A stretch of DNA of 64,000 nt from Dactylosporangium aurantiacum. Lineage in GTDB: Bacteria > Actinomycetota > Actinomycetes > Mycobacteriales > Micromonosporaceae. Both the position numbers and the translations under genes were made by a program. The stretch lies in the NCBI RefSeq assembly GCF_000716715.1, contig NZ_JNYJ01000004.1:62001-126000 (forward strand), given 5' to 3'. Positions 1-8,523 of the stretch are shown here, piece after piece. The notes beneath the pieces were generated by a model that worked only from the letters and a program-made list of their open reading frames with translations, did no database searches and had not been told where the DNA came from. Numbering within the stretch: position 1 is the stretch's first letter; each line of letters starts with the position of its first letter.

Positions 1-2138
1 ACGCCCTCGGCGACCGCCTCGATCCCCAGGGCCCGCGCCAGCTGCAGCACCGCGCCCGCGATCGCGTCGGGGCCCGGTCCGGGCACGAACGAGCGGTCCA
101 GCTTGATCTGGTCCACCGGACAGCTGGCCAGCAGGCTCAGCGTCGACTGCCCGGTGCCGAAGTCGTCCAGCGCGATGCGGACGCCGAGCGCCCGCAGCTC
201 CCGCAGCGTGTCCTGGGTAGCGCCGCCGCCGACCGCGGTCGACTCGGTGATCTCGACCGTGAGCCGGTGCGCCGGCAGGCCGCTGTCACGCAGCGCCGCG
301 GCGACGTCGGCGGGGAAGTCCTCGCGCTGCAGCTGCCGCGCGGAGACGTTGACCGCCACGGTCCGCCCGCCGTCCCACCCGGCGGCCTCGCGGGTGGCCT
401 CGCGCAGCACGTACCGGCCGAGCGGGACGATCAGCCCGGTCTCCTCGGCGGCGGACACGAACTCGCCGGGGCCGAGCAGCCCGCGGACCGGGTGCTGCCA
501 GCGCACCAGGGCCTCCGCACCGGTGAGCCGGCCGTCGGGCAGGGTCACGACCGGCTGGTAGTGCACCACGAACTGCTCCTCGTCGACCGCGGCGGCGAGC
601 TCGGCGGCGAGCCGTACCCGCTGGTTGGCCCGCGCCTCCATACCCGGCCGATACCGCTGGAAGCCGCCCTCGCCGAGCGCCTTCGCCTGGTACATGGCGA
701 TGTCGGCACGGCGCAGCAGGTCGCCCTCCAGGTCGGCGCCGCCCGCCGAGACGACCCCGAAGCTGGCCCTGGCCACCAGCAGGTGCCCCTCGACCTCGAC
801 CGGGATCTGCACCGCCTCGGCGATGCGGGCCAGCGCGCCGTCGACGGCGTCGCCGTCGCAGTCCTGGAACAGGATCGCGAACTCGTCGCCGCCGAGCCGG
901 GCCACGGTGTCGCCGGCGCGGACGTTGGCCCGCATCCGGCCGGCGACCGCGACCAGCAGGCCGTCGCCGACGGCGTGGCCGAGCGTGTCGTTGACGGACT
1001 TGAAGTCGTCGAGGTCGACCAGCGCGACACTGACCCGCTGCCGCCCGGCCGGGTCGCGCAGCGCCGCCTCGACGCGCTCGTTGAACAGGGCCCGGTTCGC
1101 CAGGCCGGTGAGCGCGTCGTGGGTCGCGTCGTGGCGCAGCTGCCGCTCCTGCCGGCCGAGGCGGGTGAGCAGGGCGTCGTTCTCGCCGAACGCGATGAGC
1201 TGGCGCACCACGACCAGCCCGGTGAGCACGACGGCGGCGGCCACGACCAGCAGCCGGTCGGCGGTGTCGGCGACCGCCGTGTACACCAGCAGCGCGTCGA
1301 CGCCGGCCACCGCGAGGTACGGCAGCACGCTGTACCGCCGGCGCCGGCCCGCCGGCCGGGTGCCGGCCGCGCCGTCCTTCAGGTGGAAGGCGGCGCTGAG
1401 CCCGGTGGTGAAGGACGCGAGGGGGAACAGCAGCGTCTGGGCGTCGACGTCGGGCCGGGTGGTCAGCAGCACGCTGACGGCCGAGCCCATCCCGCCGATG
1501 AGGGCGGCGACGGCCCGCCACGACAGGGTGCGGCGGGACAGCCGCTCGGACCCGGCCAGCGCCGCCTTCGCCCCGAGGAACACCGCCACCAGCGCCGCGC
1601 CCATGATCGGGCCGACGTTGGAGCCGGCGGTCGAGTGCGCTCCCCCGGTGAACGCCACCAGGGCCGTCGTGCCGAAGCAGTGCCACAGCAGGACCGTCGC
1701 CGCGACCAGCAGGGTGCACAGGTCCAGCGCGAGGGCGACCCGCTCGGCCCGGGTGCGCAGCCCCAGCGGGATGCGCAGCACCGCCCAGCTCAGCAGGGCG
1801 GCCCCGACGCTCTGCAGCGCGGTCAGCGGCGGCACCAGCTGCCCGGCGCCGGTCAGGACCTGCGCGAACCGCAGGACGAGGGCGGCGGCGATGCACCACA
1901 TGCCCCACGCCGACTGGCGCCAGAACCGCCGCACCCATGGCTGCGCCGACGCGTGCAGCGCCTGCCCGCACAGCAGCGCGGCGAGCGCGGCGACGAACGG
2001 GCTCAGCAGGTGGTCGACCGGCTCGGGCCAGCGCGACCCGGCGACCAGCTGCACACCGAACGCGCCGGTGTTCACCAGTACCAGGACCGCCATGATCCTC
2101 AGCAGCCGCGCGGAGCGGGGCATCTGTTTCCAATCCAT
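1..2138 (-). CDS. Membrane GGDEF-EAL protein (c-di-GMP turnover), 3' end cut by window
   Basis: The minus-strand frame stays open to base 1, so the C-terminus is missing; about 712 residues are visible. The first ~290 residues are hydrophobic and form several membrane segments. A diguanylate cyclase domain follows with an intact GGDEF motif ([11 protein letters not shown]) and an RxxD inhibitory site five residues before it. An EAL domain follows with TGAEALVRW and the DDFGTG and DQIKLD motifs. Both active-site sets look intact, so it could make or degrade cyclic di-GMP; which activity dominates cannot be read. ATG at 2138 (MDWKQM) is used; an in-frame ATG at 2123 is also possible. It is divergent from msrA. 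Confidence 0.9.
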   Translation of the reverse strand, partial: MDWKQMPRSARLLRIMAVLVLVNTGAFGVQLVAGSRWPEPVDHLLSPFVAALAALLCGQALHASAQPWVRRFWRQSAWGMWCIAAALVLRFAQVLTGAGQLVPPLTALQSVGAALLSWAVLRIPLGLRTRAERVALALDLCTLLVAATVLLWHCFGTTALVAFTGGAHSTAGSNVGPIMGAALVAVFLGAKAALAGSERLSRRTLSWRAVAALIGGMGSAVSVLLTTRPDVDAQTLLFPLASFTTGLSAAFHLKDGAAGTRPAGRRRRYSVLPYLAVAGVDALLVYTAVADTADRLLVVAAAVVLTGLVVVRQLIAFGENDALLTRLGRQERQLRHDATHDALTGLANRALFNERVEAALRDPAGRQRVSVALVDLDDFKSVNDTLGHAVGDGLLVAVAGRMRANVRAGDTVARLGGDEFAILFQDCDGDAVDGALARIAEAVQIPVEVEGHLLVARASFGVVSAGGADLEGDLLRRADIAMYQAKALGEGGFQRYRPGMEARANQRVRLAAELAAAVDEEQFVVHYQPVVTLPDGRLTGAEALVRWQHPVRGLLGPGEFVSAAEETGLIVPLGRYVLREATREAAGWDGGRTVAVNVSARQLQREDFPADVAAALRDSGLPAHRLTVEITESTAVGGGATQDTLRELRALGVRIALDDFGTGQSTLSLLASCPVDQIKLDRSFVPGPGPDAIAGAVLQLARALGIEAVAEG

Positions 2139-2264
2139 CGGGTACCCCGGCGCAATCGGCGCCGACCCGGCGGACCTGAGCACTCGACGGCCGTAATGTC
2201 TCGGTAAGGCGGCTCGCCACGGCGCGAGGGACACTGGAGACCTCACGTTCGTTAGGAGCTGATC

Positions 2265-2930
2265 GTGTTCCCGTGGTCCCGCAAGCCGCTCGACCTGCCC
2301 ACCGCCGAGACCGCCCTGCCCGGCCGCGACACCGAGATGCCGGTCGCCGCGACCCACACCGTGCTCGGCACCCCGCTGCGCGGGCCCTGGCCGGCCGGCC
2401 TGGAGGTCGCGTACTTCGGCATGGGCTGTTTCTGGGGCGCGGAGCGCATCTTCTGGCGCATCCCCGGCGTCCACTCCACCGCCGTCGGCTACCAGGGCGG
2501 ATTCACCACCAACCCGACGTATGAGGAGACCTGCTCCGGCAGGACCGGCCACACCGAGGCCGTCCAGGTCGTCTACGACCCGGCGAAGGTCTCCTACGAG
2601 ACCCTGCTGAAGGCGTTCTGGGAGAACCACGACCCGACGCAGGGCATGCGCCAGGGCAACGACGTCGGCACCCAGTACCGCTCGGCGATCTACACCACCA
2701 CCCCGGCCCAGGCCGCCGCGGCCGCCGCCTCCCGCGAGGCGTTCGCCCCGGTCGTCCGCGCCGCCGGCAAGGGCGAGATCACCACGGAGATCGCCGCCGC
2801 CGGCCCGTTCTACTACGCCGAGGACTACCACCAGCAGTACCTTTCAAGCGACAAAAACCCCAACGGCTACTGCAACCACGGCCCCAACGGCATGACCTGC
2901 CCGATCGGCGTCGGCTCGCTGCCCGCCTGA
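2265..2930 (+). CDS. msrA: Peptide-methionine (S)-S-oxide reductase MsrA
   Basis: Cytoplasmic repair enzyme that reduces methionine-S-sulfoxide in proteins. The 221-residue product has the family signature [10 protein letters not shown] with catalytic Cys55, then the conserved [13 protein letters not shown] and YFAED-like ([11 protein letters not shown]) stretches. It starts with GTG at 2265 behind AGGAGCTG. The last ~30 codons (from 2833) are duplicated at 12070, which marks the gene as the integration target of the element to its right. The present C-terminus ([13 protein letters not shown]) therefore comes from the element, while the displaced original reads [13 protein letters not shown]. 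The reading frame stays intact, so the enzyme should remain functional. Confidence 0.95.
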   Translation: MFPWSRKPLDLPTAETALPGRDTEMPVAATHTVLGTPLRGPWPAGLEVAYFGMGCFWGAERIFWRIPGVHSTAVGYQGGFTTNPTYEETCSGRTGHTEAVQVVYDPAKVSYETLLKAFWENHDPTQGMRQGNDVGTQYRSAIYTTTPAQAAAAAASREAFAPVVRAAGKGEITTEIAAAGPFYYAEDYHQQYLSSDKNPNGYCNHGPNGMTCPIGVGSLPA

Positions 2931-2932
2931 CC
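2833..2932 (+). repeat. Left attachment site (attL): element-borne msrA tail
   Basis: Direct repeat of 12070-12169. The first 10 bases are identical, the next ~20 are diverged (14 or so differences over 2843-2862), and 2863-2932 is identical over 70 bases, including the stop codon. The crossover core for the serine recombinase is most likely the first identical block. Confidence 0.85.
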
Positions 2933-2943
2933 TCCTGACCCCA

Positions 2944-2981
2944 ACCGCGACCGGCCGCTCCACGAGATGGCCGGTCGCGGT
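2944..2981 (+). terminator. Hairpin terminator after msrA
   Basis: A perfect 13-bp inverted repeat (2944-2956 with 2969-2981), 14 bases after the msrA stop. No clear T run follows. It lies on the element side of attL and is absent after the other msrA tail copy at 12168. Confidence 0.65.
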
Positions 2982-3048
2982 CGCATCCCGAGGCGTTTGA
3001 GGTGGGCTACGCTCGATCCGCGGTGTCATACGAGGGACGGGAACTCCG

Positions 3049-4272
3049 ATGGCACGAAACGAGGTCGACCCACGCTTCGGCGATCTGCTGCGGGCGCTGC
3101 TGGAGGCGCGGAGCCTGTCGTACCGTGCGCTCGCCGCCCGGGTGTACCAGGGCAAGACCTACGTGCATGACCTCGCCACGGGGCGCGCCGCACCCACCGT
3201 CGAAGTCGCCAAGCGACTTGACGAGGCGCTCGAAGCAGGCGGAGCGCTGGTCGCGCTCGTCGAGACCGCGGCGGTCGCAGCGCCGCCAGCGATGAACGAC
3301 ACGCCAACCGATGCGGAGCTGGAAGCGATCGAGCTGGTCCGGCGGATCGAGGCAAGCGACGTCAGCGACGCGACGCTGAGCCGCCTGGAGGAGGCGGCCG
3401 ACCGGATGGCGATGAGCTACGCCGCCACGCCACCGGAGGAGCTTTTACCTCAGGTCCGGCGGCATCTGAGCTACGTCAATGGGCTGATCGACGTCAAGAT
3501 GACGATCGACGGTCAGCGCCGGCTGCTCGCTGTGGGTGGGTGGCTCGCCCTGCTGGCCGCGACGCTGCACATCGACCTCCGGCAGCGCAACGCCGCCGAG
3601 GCGTGGCTGACCACGGCCGATCAGATGGCGGCGCACGCCGGACACGACGAGATTCGCGCCTGGTGCCTGGAAACCCGGGCATGGGACGTGCTGACCGATG
3701 GCCGGTATCCCGAGGCGCTTGCCCTGTCGAAGCGGGCGCAGGCTATGGCGCCGGCGGGCGGATCGGCGCTGATCCAGGCGACCGCTCAGGAAGGGCGGGC
3801 GTCGGCCAGGATGGGGAAGGCAGCAGAGACCCGAGACGCGCTGGAACGTGTGGCACGGCTCGTGAGCAACCTCCCCACACCTGAGCATCCGGAGCACCAT
3901 TACCGGTACGACCCGGCCAAGGCCATCTCCTACACCGCCACCACGCTGGCGTGGGTTGGAGATCCAGCCGCCGAGGAGTTCGCCCGCTTCGCGATCGGCG
4001 AACTGCTGTCCGAGCCCGGCGGCGTGCCTCGGCCCCGCCGCGTCGCCTCAGCCCGGCTGGACCTGGCCCTCGCGCTGCTGGCCGCCGAACGACCGGATGA
4101 GGCCAGTGCCGAAGCCCTGTCAGCGGTCACCTCGGGCCGGATCGTCCCGTCGAACTGGTGGCGTGCCGCCGAGGTCTTGGCTGGCGTGGAACGCAGTGGC
4201 GTACCCGAGGCGCAAGAGCTTCGTGACGCCTGCCTTGCCTTCCGGCCTACCCAGCGCGAGCTGACGAGCTGA
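3049..4272 (+). CDS. Xre-type helix-turn-helix regulator with a TPR-like C-terminal domain
   Basis: A 407-residue protein. Residues ~8-65 form an HTH (FGDLLRALLEARSLSYRALA, then YVHDLATGRAAPTVEVAKRL). The rest is alpha-helical and resembles the TPR sensor region of the many actinomycete Xre/TPR regulators, some of which respond to small signals. It is the first gene inside the left end of the element and probably controls element genes; that role is inference. Codon 133 is TTA (3445-3447), so expression may depend on the bldA-type tRNA at 30796. A 22-base piece of its codons 7-14 also occurs beside the right attachment site. ATG 3049 is chosen for the HTH start. Confidence 0.8.
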   Translation: MARNEVDPRFGDLLRALLEARSLSYRALAARVYQGKTYVHDLATGRAAPTVEVAKRLDEALEAGGALVALVETAAVAAPPAMNDTPTDAELEAIELVRRIEASDVSDATLSRLEEAADRMAMSYAATPPEELLPQVRRHLSYVNGLIDVKMTIDGQRRLLAVGGWLALLAATLHIDLRQRNAAEAWLTTADQMAAHAGHDEIRAWCLETRAWDVLTDGRYPEALALSKRAQAMAPAGGSALIQATAQEGRASARMGKAAETRDALERVARLVSNLPTPEHPEHHYRYDPAKAISYTATTLAWVGDPAAEEFARFAIGELLSEPGGVPRPRRVASARLDLALALLAAERPDEASAEALSAVTSGRIVPSNWWRAAEVLAGVERSGVPEAQELRDACLAFRPTQRELTS

Positions 4273-4452
4273 GCGTCCGTCGAGCGCGGACAGCCACGGA
4301 CATCGACGGACGCCGCAACGGTTCTCAACGCCCGCTCCAGGTCGCGAAGCTGTCGATAAGCGCCCGCTCACCAACCGTTACGGCGATGAGCCGCAGGCAC
4401 GGCGTCGGCGGGTGACGGCAGTTCCACGTCCCTATCGCAGCAGGGAGCGACG

Positions 4453-4752
4453 ATGATCGCTGAGTATCACCCCGATTGGTGCTCGCGTGCCGCGTGCACG
4501 GCCTACACCGAGGTCGGCGATGACCTCCACCGCTCCGAACCAGTCGTGATCAAGACTGACGACCCGACCGTCGAGCTGTTCGTCTTCAAGACGGCGTACA
4601 TGGACGGCACCCACGAGTACATCGAAATGGCGAAGCTTGAGGTACCGACGGTACGACCGTGGCACTTGTCCGAGCCCGTCCTGGGTACCGAACTGATCCT
4701 CCCGATGAGTTCGGCTACTGCCGCACTCCGGGCAGTGGCCGTGCTGACCTGA
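4453..4752 (+). CDS. Small conserved-type element protein, unknown function
   Basis: A 99-residue protein starting at ATG 4453 behind AGGGAG. It opens with HPDWCSRAAC and continues with an acidic, beta-rich stretch. Small proteins with this WC...AC opening are frequent in actinomycete integrative elements, usually near the regulator or replication genes, but I know no assigned function. Two N-terminal cysteines could bind a metal. There is no signal peptide or membrane segment. It lies 180 bases downstream of the Xre-type gene on the same strand. Confidence 0.6.
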   Translation: MIAEYHPDWCSRAACTAYTEVGDDLHRSEPVVIKTDDPTVELFVFKTAYMDGTHEYIEMAKLEVPTVRPWHLSEPVLGTELILPMSSATAALRAVAVLT

Positions 4753-5780
4753 GGAACCGCTGCGAGCTACACCCTGACCTGCTTGCCACCGTTCCCGTCG
4801 CCGCCGTGTCCAGCGCCGTGGCCGCCCGATGCCGGCGCTTGCGCCGCCAGCAGGGCGAGCCACGAGCGTCCATCGCGTCGGCGCCGCAACCGGGCGGCCA
4901 GCCTCCCACTGCGGCGGTGCCCTCACCGGTGCCGGGTTCTCGTGATGGCCCAGCTCGTCAAGGTGGAGCGCCCCACTGGACGAACGACCTTGACGAGCTG
5001 GGCCATCACGTCAGAGAAAATGGCGACGGGGAGCGTATTGCCGCACCGCAAGTTCCGCACGGCCTGGTGATGCGGCATCTGCGCGGCGGTGCGGGCGCCG
5101 GAGGTTTGCCGCCCGCGTAGGCGCCAGCCGAAGCGGGCGGGCGCAGCACCCCCGAGCGCCCGGTCGCGCCGCGCCGGTCACACGTTGGCTACCGGTGGCT
5201 TCGTCGCTACCGCAGGGGTTCGCAAGCAAGATCGGCCCCTGGTTCTTTCCCATCCATGCCAGACACGGCGGGCATTAACCCGCGAACGAGGGATTCCCGG
5301 CGATGAGGTTCGGTGCTGTCGATCCCGTTGCGCTTTAACGGCTGATGGCCTGGCTGAGGTCGATGCGGTCCGGTCGGTTGCTGTACTCCGCTGCTGTACG
5401 CGTCGGCGGCGAGCCGCAGGTAAAGAGGCGCGACCGACTCAACGGTGTAATGGCTTAGCGCGCCAGCCGGGAGTTCCGTTGGTACCGGTCGCGATCGTCG
5501 TTGTGCGGCGGTTGCTGTCATCGTTGTCGTCGGCCGCGTGGCAGCACGGATTTGAGGGGACTCCATCCCCTGTCGAAGTTGGTTGGGCCGAGCGGCGTCT
5601 GGCCGCCGCCCTGGGACAGACAAGTGGCGGATTGCATCGTAGGCTCGGTCCGCTGGCATGACCGGTACCCGGCACACCACCCTAGATGGTCATGACGCTA
5701 AGGGTGACGCGTTCCGCGGTGCCATCGTCGTCAAGCTATCTGGCCGCCTTAGCCAGTTCTACCCCCTACCCGGAGCAAAT
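4753..5780. other. Long non-coding stretch of the element with hairpin module A
   Basis: No convincing gene is seen. Frames open here have arginine- and proline-rich translations typical of antisense or non-coding high-GC DNA. The only clear structure is the hairpin module at 4903-5063, which recurs at 8117-8273. GC content falls gradually toward the cargo genes on the right. Confidence 0.6.
4903..5063. repeat. Repeat module A with long hairpin (stem 4941-4963 / 4988-5010)
   Basis: A perfect 23-bp inverted repeat encloses a 24-base loop. Upstream and downstream sequence is also shared with module B (8117-8273). The two stems differ at paired positions that change together (A-T to T-A and G-C to T-A), while the loop is identical, so the fold itself is probably selected. 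A single- or double-strand replication origin, a transfer origin or a terminator are possible roles. Confidence 0.75.
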
Positions 5781-6119
5781 ATGGGAAATCTAGGCAAGTA
5801 CCAAGACATTGTGACAGCAGCAAAGCATCTGGGCGGTGTCGACAACTTGATTGAGACTATTGAAGCGGGCGCTGTGGCGAAAGCAGCTCCAAGACTACTG
5901 TTCAAAGGCGCCGCGATAATCGCAGCGTGCACCTCGGTTTTGGCGGTGGGCGTGGTTGCCGGGAAACGCGTCTGGAACAAGTACAAGGCTCGCGAAGTGG
6001 CTGCAAATGAGGCAAAGGAGCGACTTAGGACTGAGCTTGCAGAGCACATGACCGCGGATCATGGCGACGCAGACCGCGGCGAGGGCCTGATCGATGTCGA
6101 TGAGGGAAGGCAGCCGTGA
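5781..6119 (+). CDS. Small membrane protein upstream of the PIN-like nuclease
   Basis: A 112-residue protein starting at ATG 5781, chosen for the GGAG at 5771-5774; a longer frame from 5658 lacks a site of this quality. One strong membrane segment is visible (LLFKGAAIIAACTSVLAVGV, around residues 35-56), flanked by a helical N-terminus (GKYQDIVTAAKHLGG) and a charged Lys/Glu-rich helix. I do not recognise a family. It is the first of two lower-GC genes between the repeat modules and may be a partner or sensor for the nuclease 345 bases downstream; that link rests on position only. Confidence 0.55.
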   Translation: MGNLGKYQDIVTAAKHLGGVDNLIETIEAGAVAKAAPRLLFKGAAIIAACTSVLAVGVVAGKRVWNKYKAREVAANEAKERLRTELAEHMTADHGDADRGEGLIDVDEGRQP

Positions 6120-6464
6120 GGCATAACGGTGTCGGCAGTCGTGCCGCTACCGGCGCCTGCTGGCACGCCTGCCTGCTGTAGGGCCAATTCGGGTTAGGGT
6201 CGGTGTCACACTGACGAACGTGACTCGGTTCGTGGACGACATCCCCGCCGATGTCACCTGTTGGTGATCTCGGCGAGCTGTGCAGCGCGGATCCGTCGAT
6301 GCTCGACGAGTGGCGGCCGTTAGGGCGTCGTCCAGCTGTCGCCATCAAACCACTTGTACCCGAGATAGTCGCCGACATAACGAGTCGTTCGACGCGCAGA
6401 TACTCGGTTTCGACAATCGCGATCTTGTGGAATGCTGGTGTCGTTGCCTTCGTAAAGGAAAATG
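6120..6464. other. Gap between the membrane protein and the PIN-like gene
   Basis: No gene is seen. The gap is long enough to hold a separate promoter for the PIN-like gene. The only clear signal is AAGGA just before its start. Confidence 0.4.
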
Positions 6465-7976
6465 ATGGCCAATTTTAGCGATGCGTTCCTACCCTTCATT
6501 CCGCCAACTCGGGAGAGGACGAGCAACGCACTCAAGACCGGCATGGTCGTTGTTGACACTAATGTTCTGCTGGATGCGTACCGATACACCAAGGGTGCGC
6601 GAGGTGAACTGCTATCGGCACTGCGCGCTCTGGGGAGTCGACTCTGGGTTCCGCATCAGGTCGCGCTTGAATTTCACCGTAATCGCGCGTCTGTAATTGC
6701 CACACATGCCGACGCCTACAAAGACGCAATAAAGGCAATCGGGAGTTTTCGGAAGCGACACGAAGAAGAACTTATTGGCCAGATCAAGCAATTCGCAAAT
6801 CGTGTTGTCCTCGACGAGGAAATCCTGAAGTCCCTGTTGTCGTCAGTGGATACGATGTTCACGTCGCTAACGCAGCGCATTGGATCCCTCCAGGCGCGGC
6901 ACGGTGTATCGGAACGCTTCATAAGAGAGGACCCTGTCCTAGGGGAACTGCAAGAGCTGCTGAAGGGCCTTGTCGGTGATCCGTTACCGCCAGATGAGCA
7001 GGAAGCAGCCCGTTCGGAGGCTGAGGCTCGAATCAAGGACAACCGACCACCAGGTTTTCAGGACTCCAGCAAGGCCGATCCCTGCGGCGACTACCTAGTC
7101 TGGTATCAAAGCCTACTTGAGGTTAAGAAGCGCCAGATTCCACTCGTGCTTGTTACTCGCGACGGCAAAGACGACTGGTTCAGCAAGGTTCAGAACAAGC
7201 AGATTGGCGCACTGCCCGAACTCGTCCAGGAAGCACTGGACTTCGCTGGCGTTGACTTTATAGCGCTTCCCACCAGGAGCTTCCTGCTGTATGCACAATC
7301 CGAGCTAAATGCCATTGTCAGTCAAGAAACCCTGGCAGAGACCGATGCAATTGGCCAGACCGAAAGGCGACACGCCGGTCCTTCGCCAATCGGCATCGAG
7401 TCCGCAGCCCGCTTGGAGGTGGTGCTTTTGAATCGCAGTTCTGCCACCTCTGAATCCGTACACGCGATTGAGCGCGAAATCGCCAACCTCTCCTCCATTG
7501 GTCAACAGGATTCGAACGACGTGGTCGAAGTGCGTAGACAGCGCCTAGATTCCGAGTTGCGGACCATTAGGGCGCGAGAAAGCATGATCGCTACGATCCT
7601 CGCCAAACTTGCTAATCCCGCGCATACTCATACTCGGCACATCTGCGTATTCCTGACACCGAATGAGGAGCGCTTTGTACGCGTTCTAGGGAATGAATTA
7701 GGCGAACGATTTATTGGCATTCCGCGCCCTCCCGCGCGAAATTCCGAGGAAATTTATGCTGAGTATCTGACGGGTGGTGCAGATGCTCTCCGATCGATGA
7801 TGGTAAGTGACCTTCGAATACTTCATTCGGCACTGGTGCCAGGTGCTACCCATCGATCAAAGTACCCTAAGTCGCGTCTGATTGCGGAAATTGAGGAGGC
7901 CGCGCGACGAACGCAGTCGATAAGCCATGCTGTAGCCATACCAGACTCCAGTCTGCCGCAGAATGCCGAGTCTTGA
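6465..7976 (+). CDS. PIN-like domain protein (PIN_8 type), putative ribonuclease
   Basis: A 503-residue protein. The N-terminal ~260 residues carry PIN-like acidic motifs: VVVDTNVLLD (Asp31, Asn33), VPHQVALEFHRNR (Glu69), KADPCGDYLVWYQ (Asp205, Asp209) and LVLVTRDGKDDW (Asp233, Asp236/237). This order matches the PIN-like family in which a long helical insert separates the first and second acidic sites. The C-terminal half is helical and unassigned. Such stand-alone PIN-like proteins are suspected RNases of conflict systems; a defence role here is inference. Codons 174 and 412 are TTA. GC and third-base GC are far below neighbouring genes, indicating transfer. AAGGA at 6455-6459 favours ATG 6465 over ATG 6462. 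Confidence 0.8.
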   Translation: MANFSDAFLPFIPPTRERTSNALKTGMVVVDTNVLLDAYRYTKGARGELLSALRALGSRLWVPHQVALEFHRNRASVIATHADAYKDAIKAIGSFRKRHEEELIGQIKQFANRVVLDEEILKSLLSSVDTMFTSLTQRIGSLQARHGVSERFIREDPVLGELQELLKGLVGDPLPPDEQEAARSEAEARIKDNRPPGFQDSSKADPCGDYLVWYQSLLEVKKRQIPLVLVTRDGKDDWFSKVQNKQIGALPELVQEALDFAGVDFIALPTRSFLLYAQSELNAIVSQETLAETDAIGQTERRHAGPSPIGIESAARLEVVLLNRSSATSESVHAIEREIANLSSIGQQDSNDVVEVRRQRLDSELRTIRARESMIATILAKLANPAHTHTRHICVFLTPNEERFVRVLGNELGERFIGIPRPPARNSEEIYAEYLTGGADALRSMMVSDLRILHSALVPGATHRSKYPKSRLIAEIEEAARRTQSISHAVAIPDSSLPQNAES

Positions 7977-8116
7977 GTAGCTGCAAACGTGCAGCGCGGC
8001 TCAAGCAGGTGTGACGTTTAGTGTGGCAGCTCTGACTGGGTCTTCTCGTATCTTGACACGTACGTGTCAGCGCCACGCGGACCTCCTGGCTGGCTGCTGC
8101 TTTGAGGCGAGCCCCT

Positions 8117-8273
8117 CACGGCGGCGGCGCCCTCGCCGGTGCCAGGTTCTCGTGTTTGCCCAGCTCTTCAAGGTGGAGCGCCCCACTGGACGAACGACCT
8201 TGACGAGCTGGGCAAACACGTAAGAGAAAATGGCGGCGGGGAGGGTGTTGCCGCACCGCAAGTTCCGCTCACA
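8117..8273. repeat. Repeat module B with long hairpin (stem 8151-8173 / 8198-8220)
   Basis: Second copy of the module at 4903-5063, offset 3210. The 23-bp stem has one mismatch, and the 24-base loop is identical to copy A. The two copies bracket the cargo genes 5781-7976. Confidence 0.75.
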
Positions 8274-8443
8274 CCTTCAGTTGCTCCGCCTGTAGACCTT
8301 CGCGCCCTGGTCCTCGGTTTCGCCGGCGGCTGGGGTTTCGTCGTTTCTGTGGGTTGATCCTGACGTCGCTGATGCCGGTGCGGGCGCCGGGGCTTGCCTG
8401 CGCGTCGCCGGAGGCGTAAGCGCAGGTCGCGGAGCGACCCCAT

Positions 8444-8473
8444 GGCGCCGCGGTGCGTCGCGTCAGCGGCGCC
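8444..8473 (-). terminator. Possible terminator after the rep gene
   Basis: An 8-bp GGCGCCGC/GCGGCGCC hairpin, 50 bases past the rep stop. No T run follows, so the assignment is weak. Confidence 0.35.
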
Positions 8474-8523
8474 TTGACTCAGTGAAGAAACTCTGAACCA
8501 GGCTCAGACAACACTCGGGACGT

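Larger units (their letters stand above)
7977..8523. other. Non-coding stretch with hairpin module B, before the rep gene end
   Basis: No gene is seen. It holds module B (8117-8273), then GC-rich sequence partly resembling the stretch after module A, then short hairpins (8425-8439 and 8444-8473). Confidence 0.55.

Noticed and set aside
5089..5661. 190-codon plus-strand frame in the element
   Set aside because: No ribosome site, Arg-rich non-protein-like composition, and no motif.
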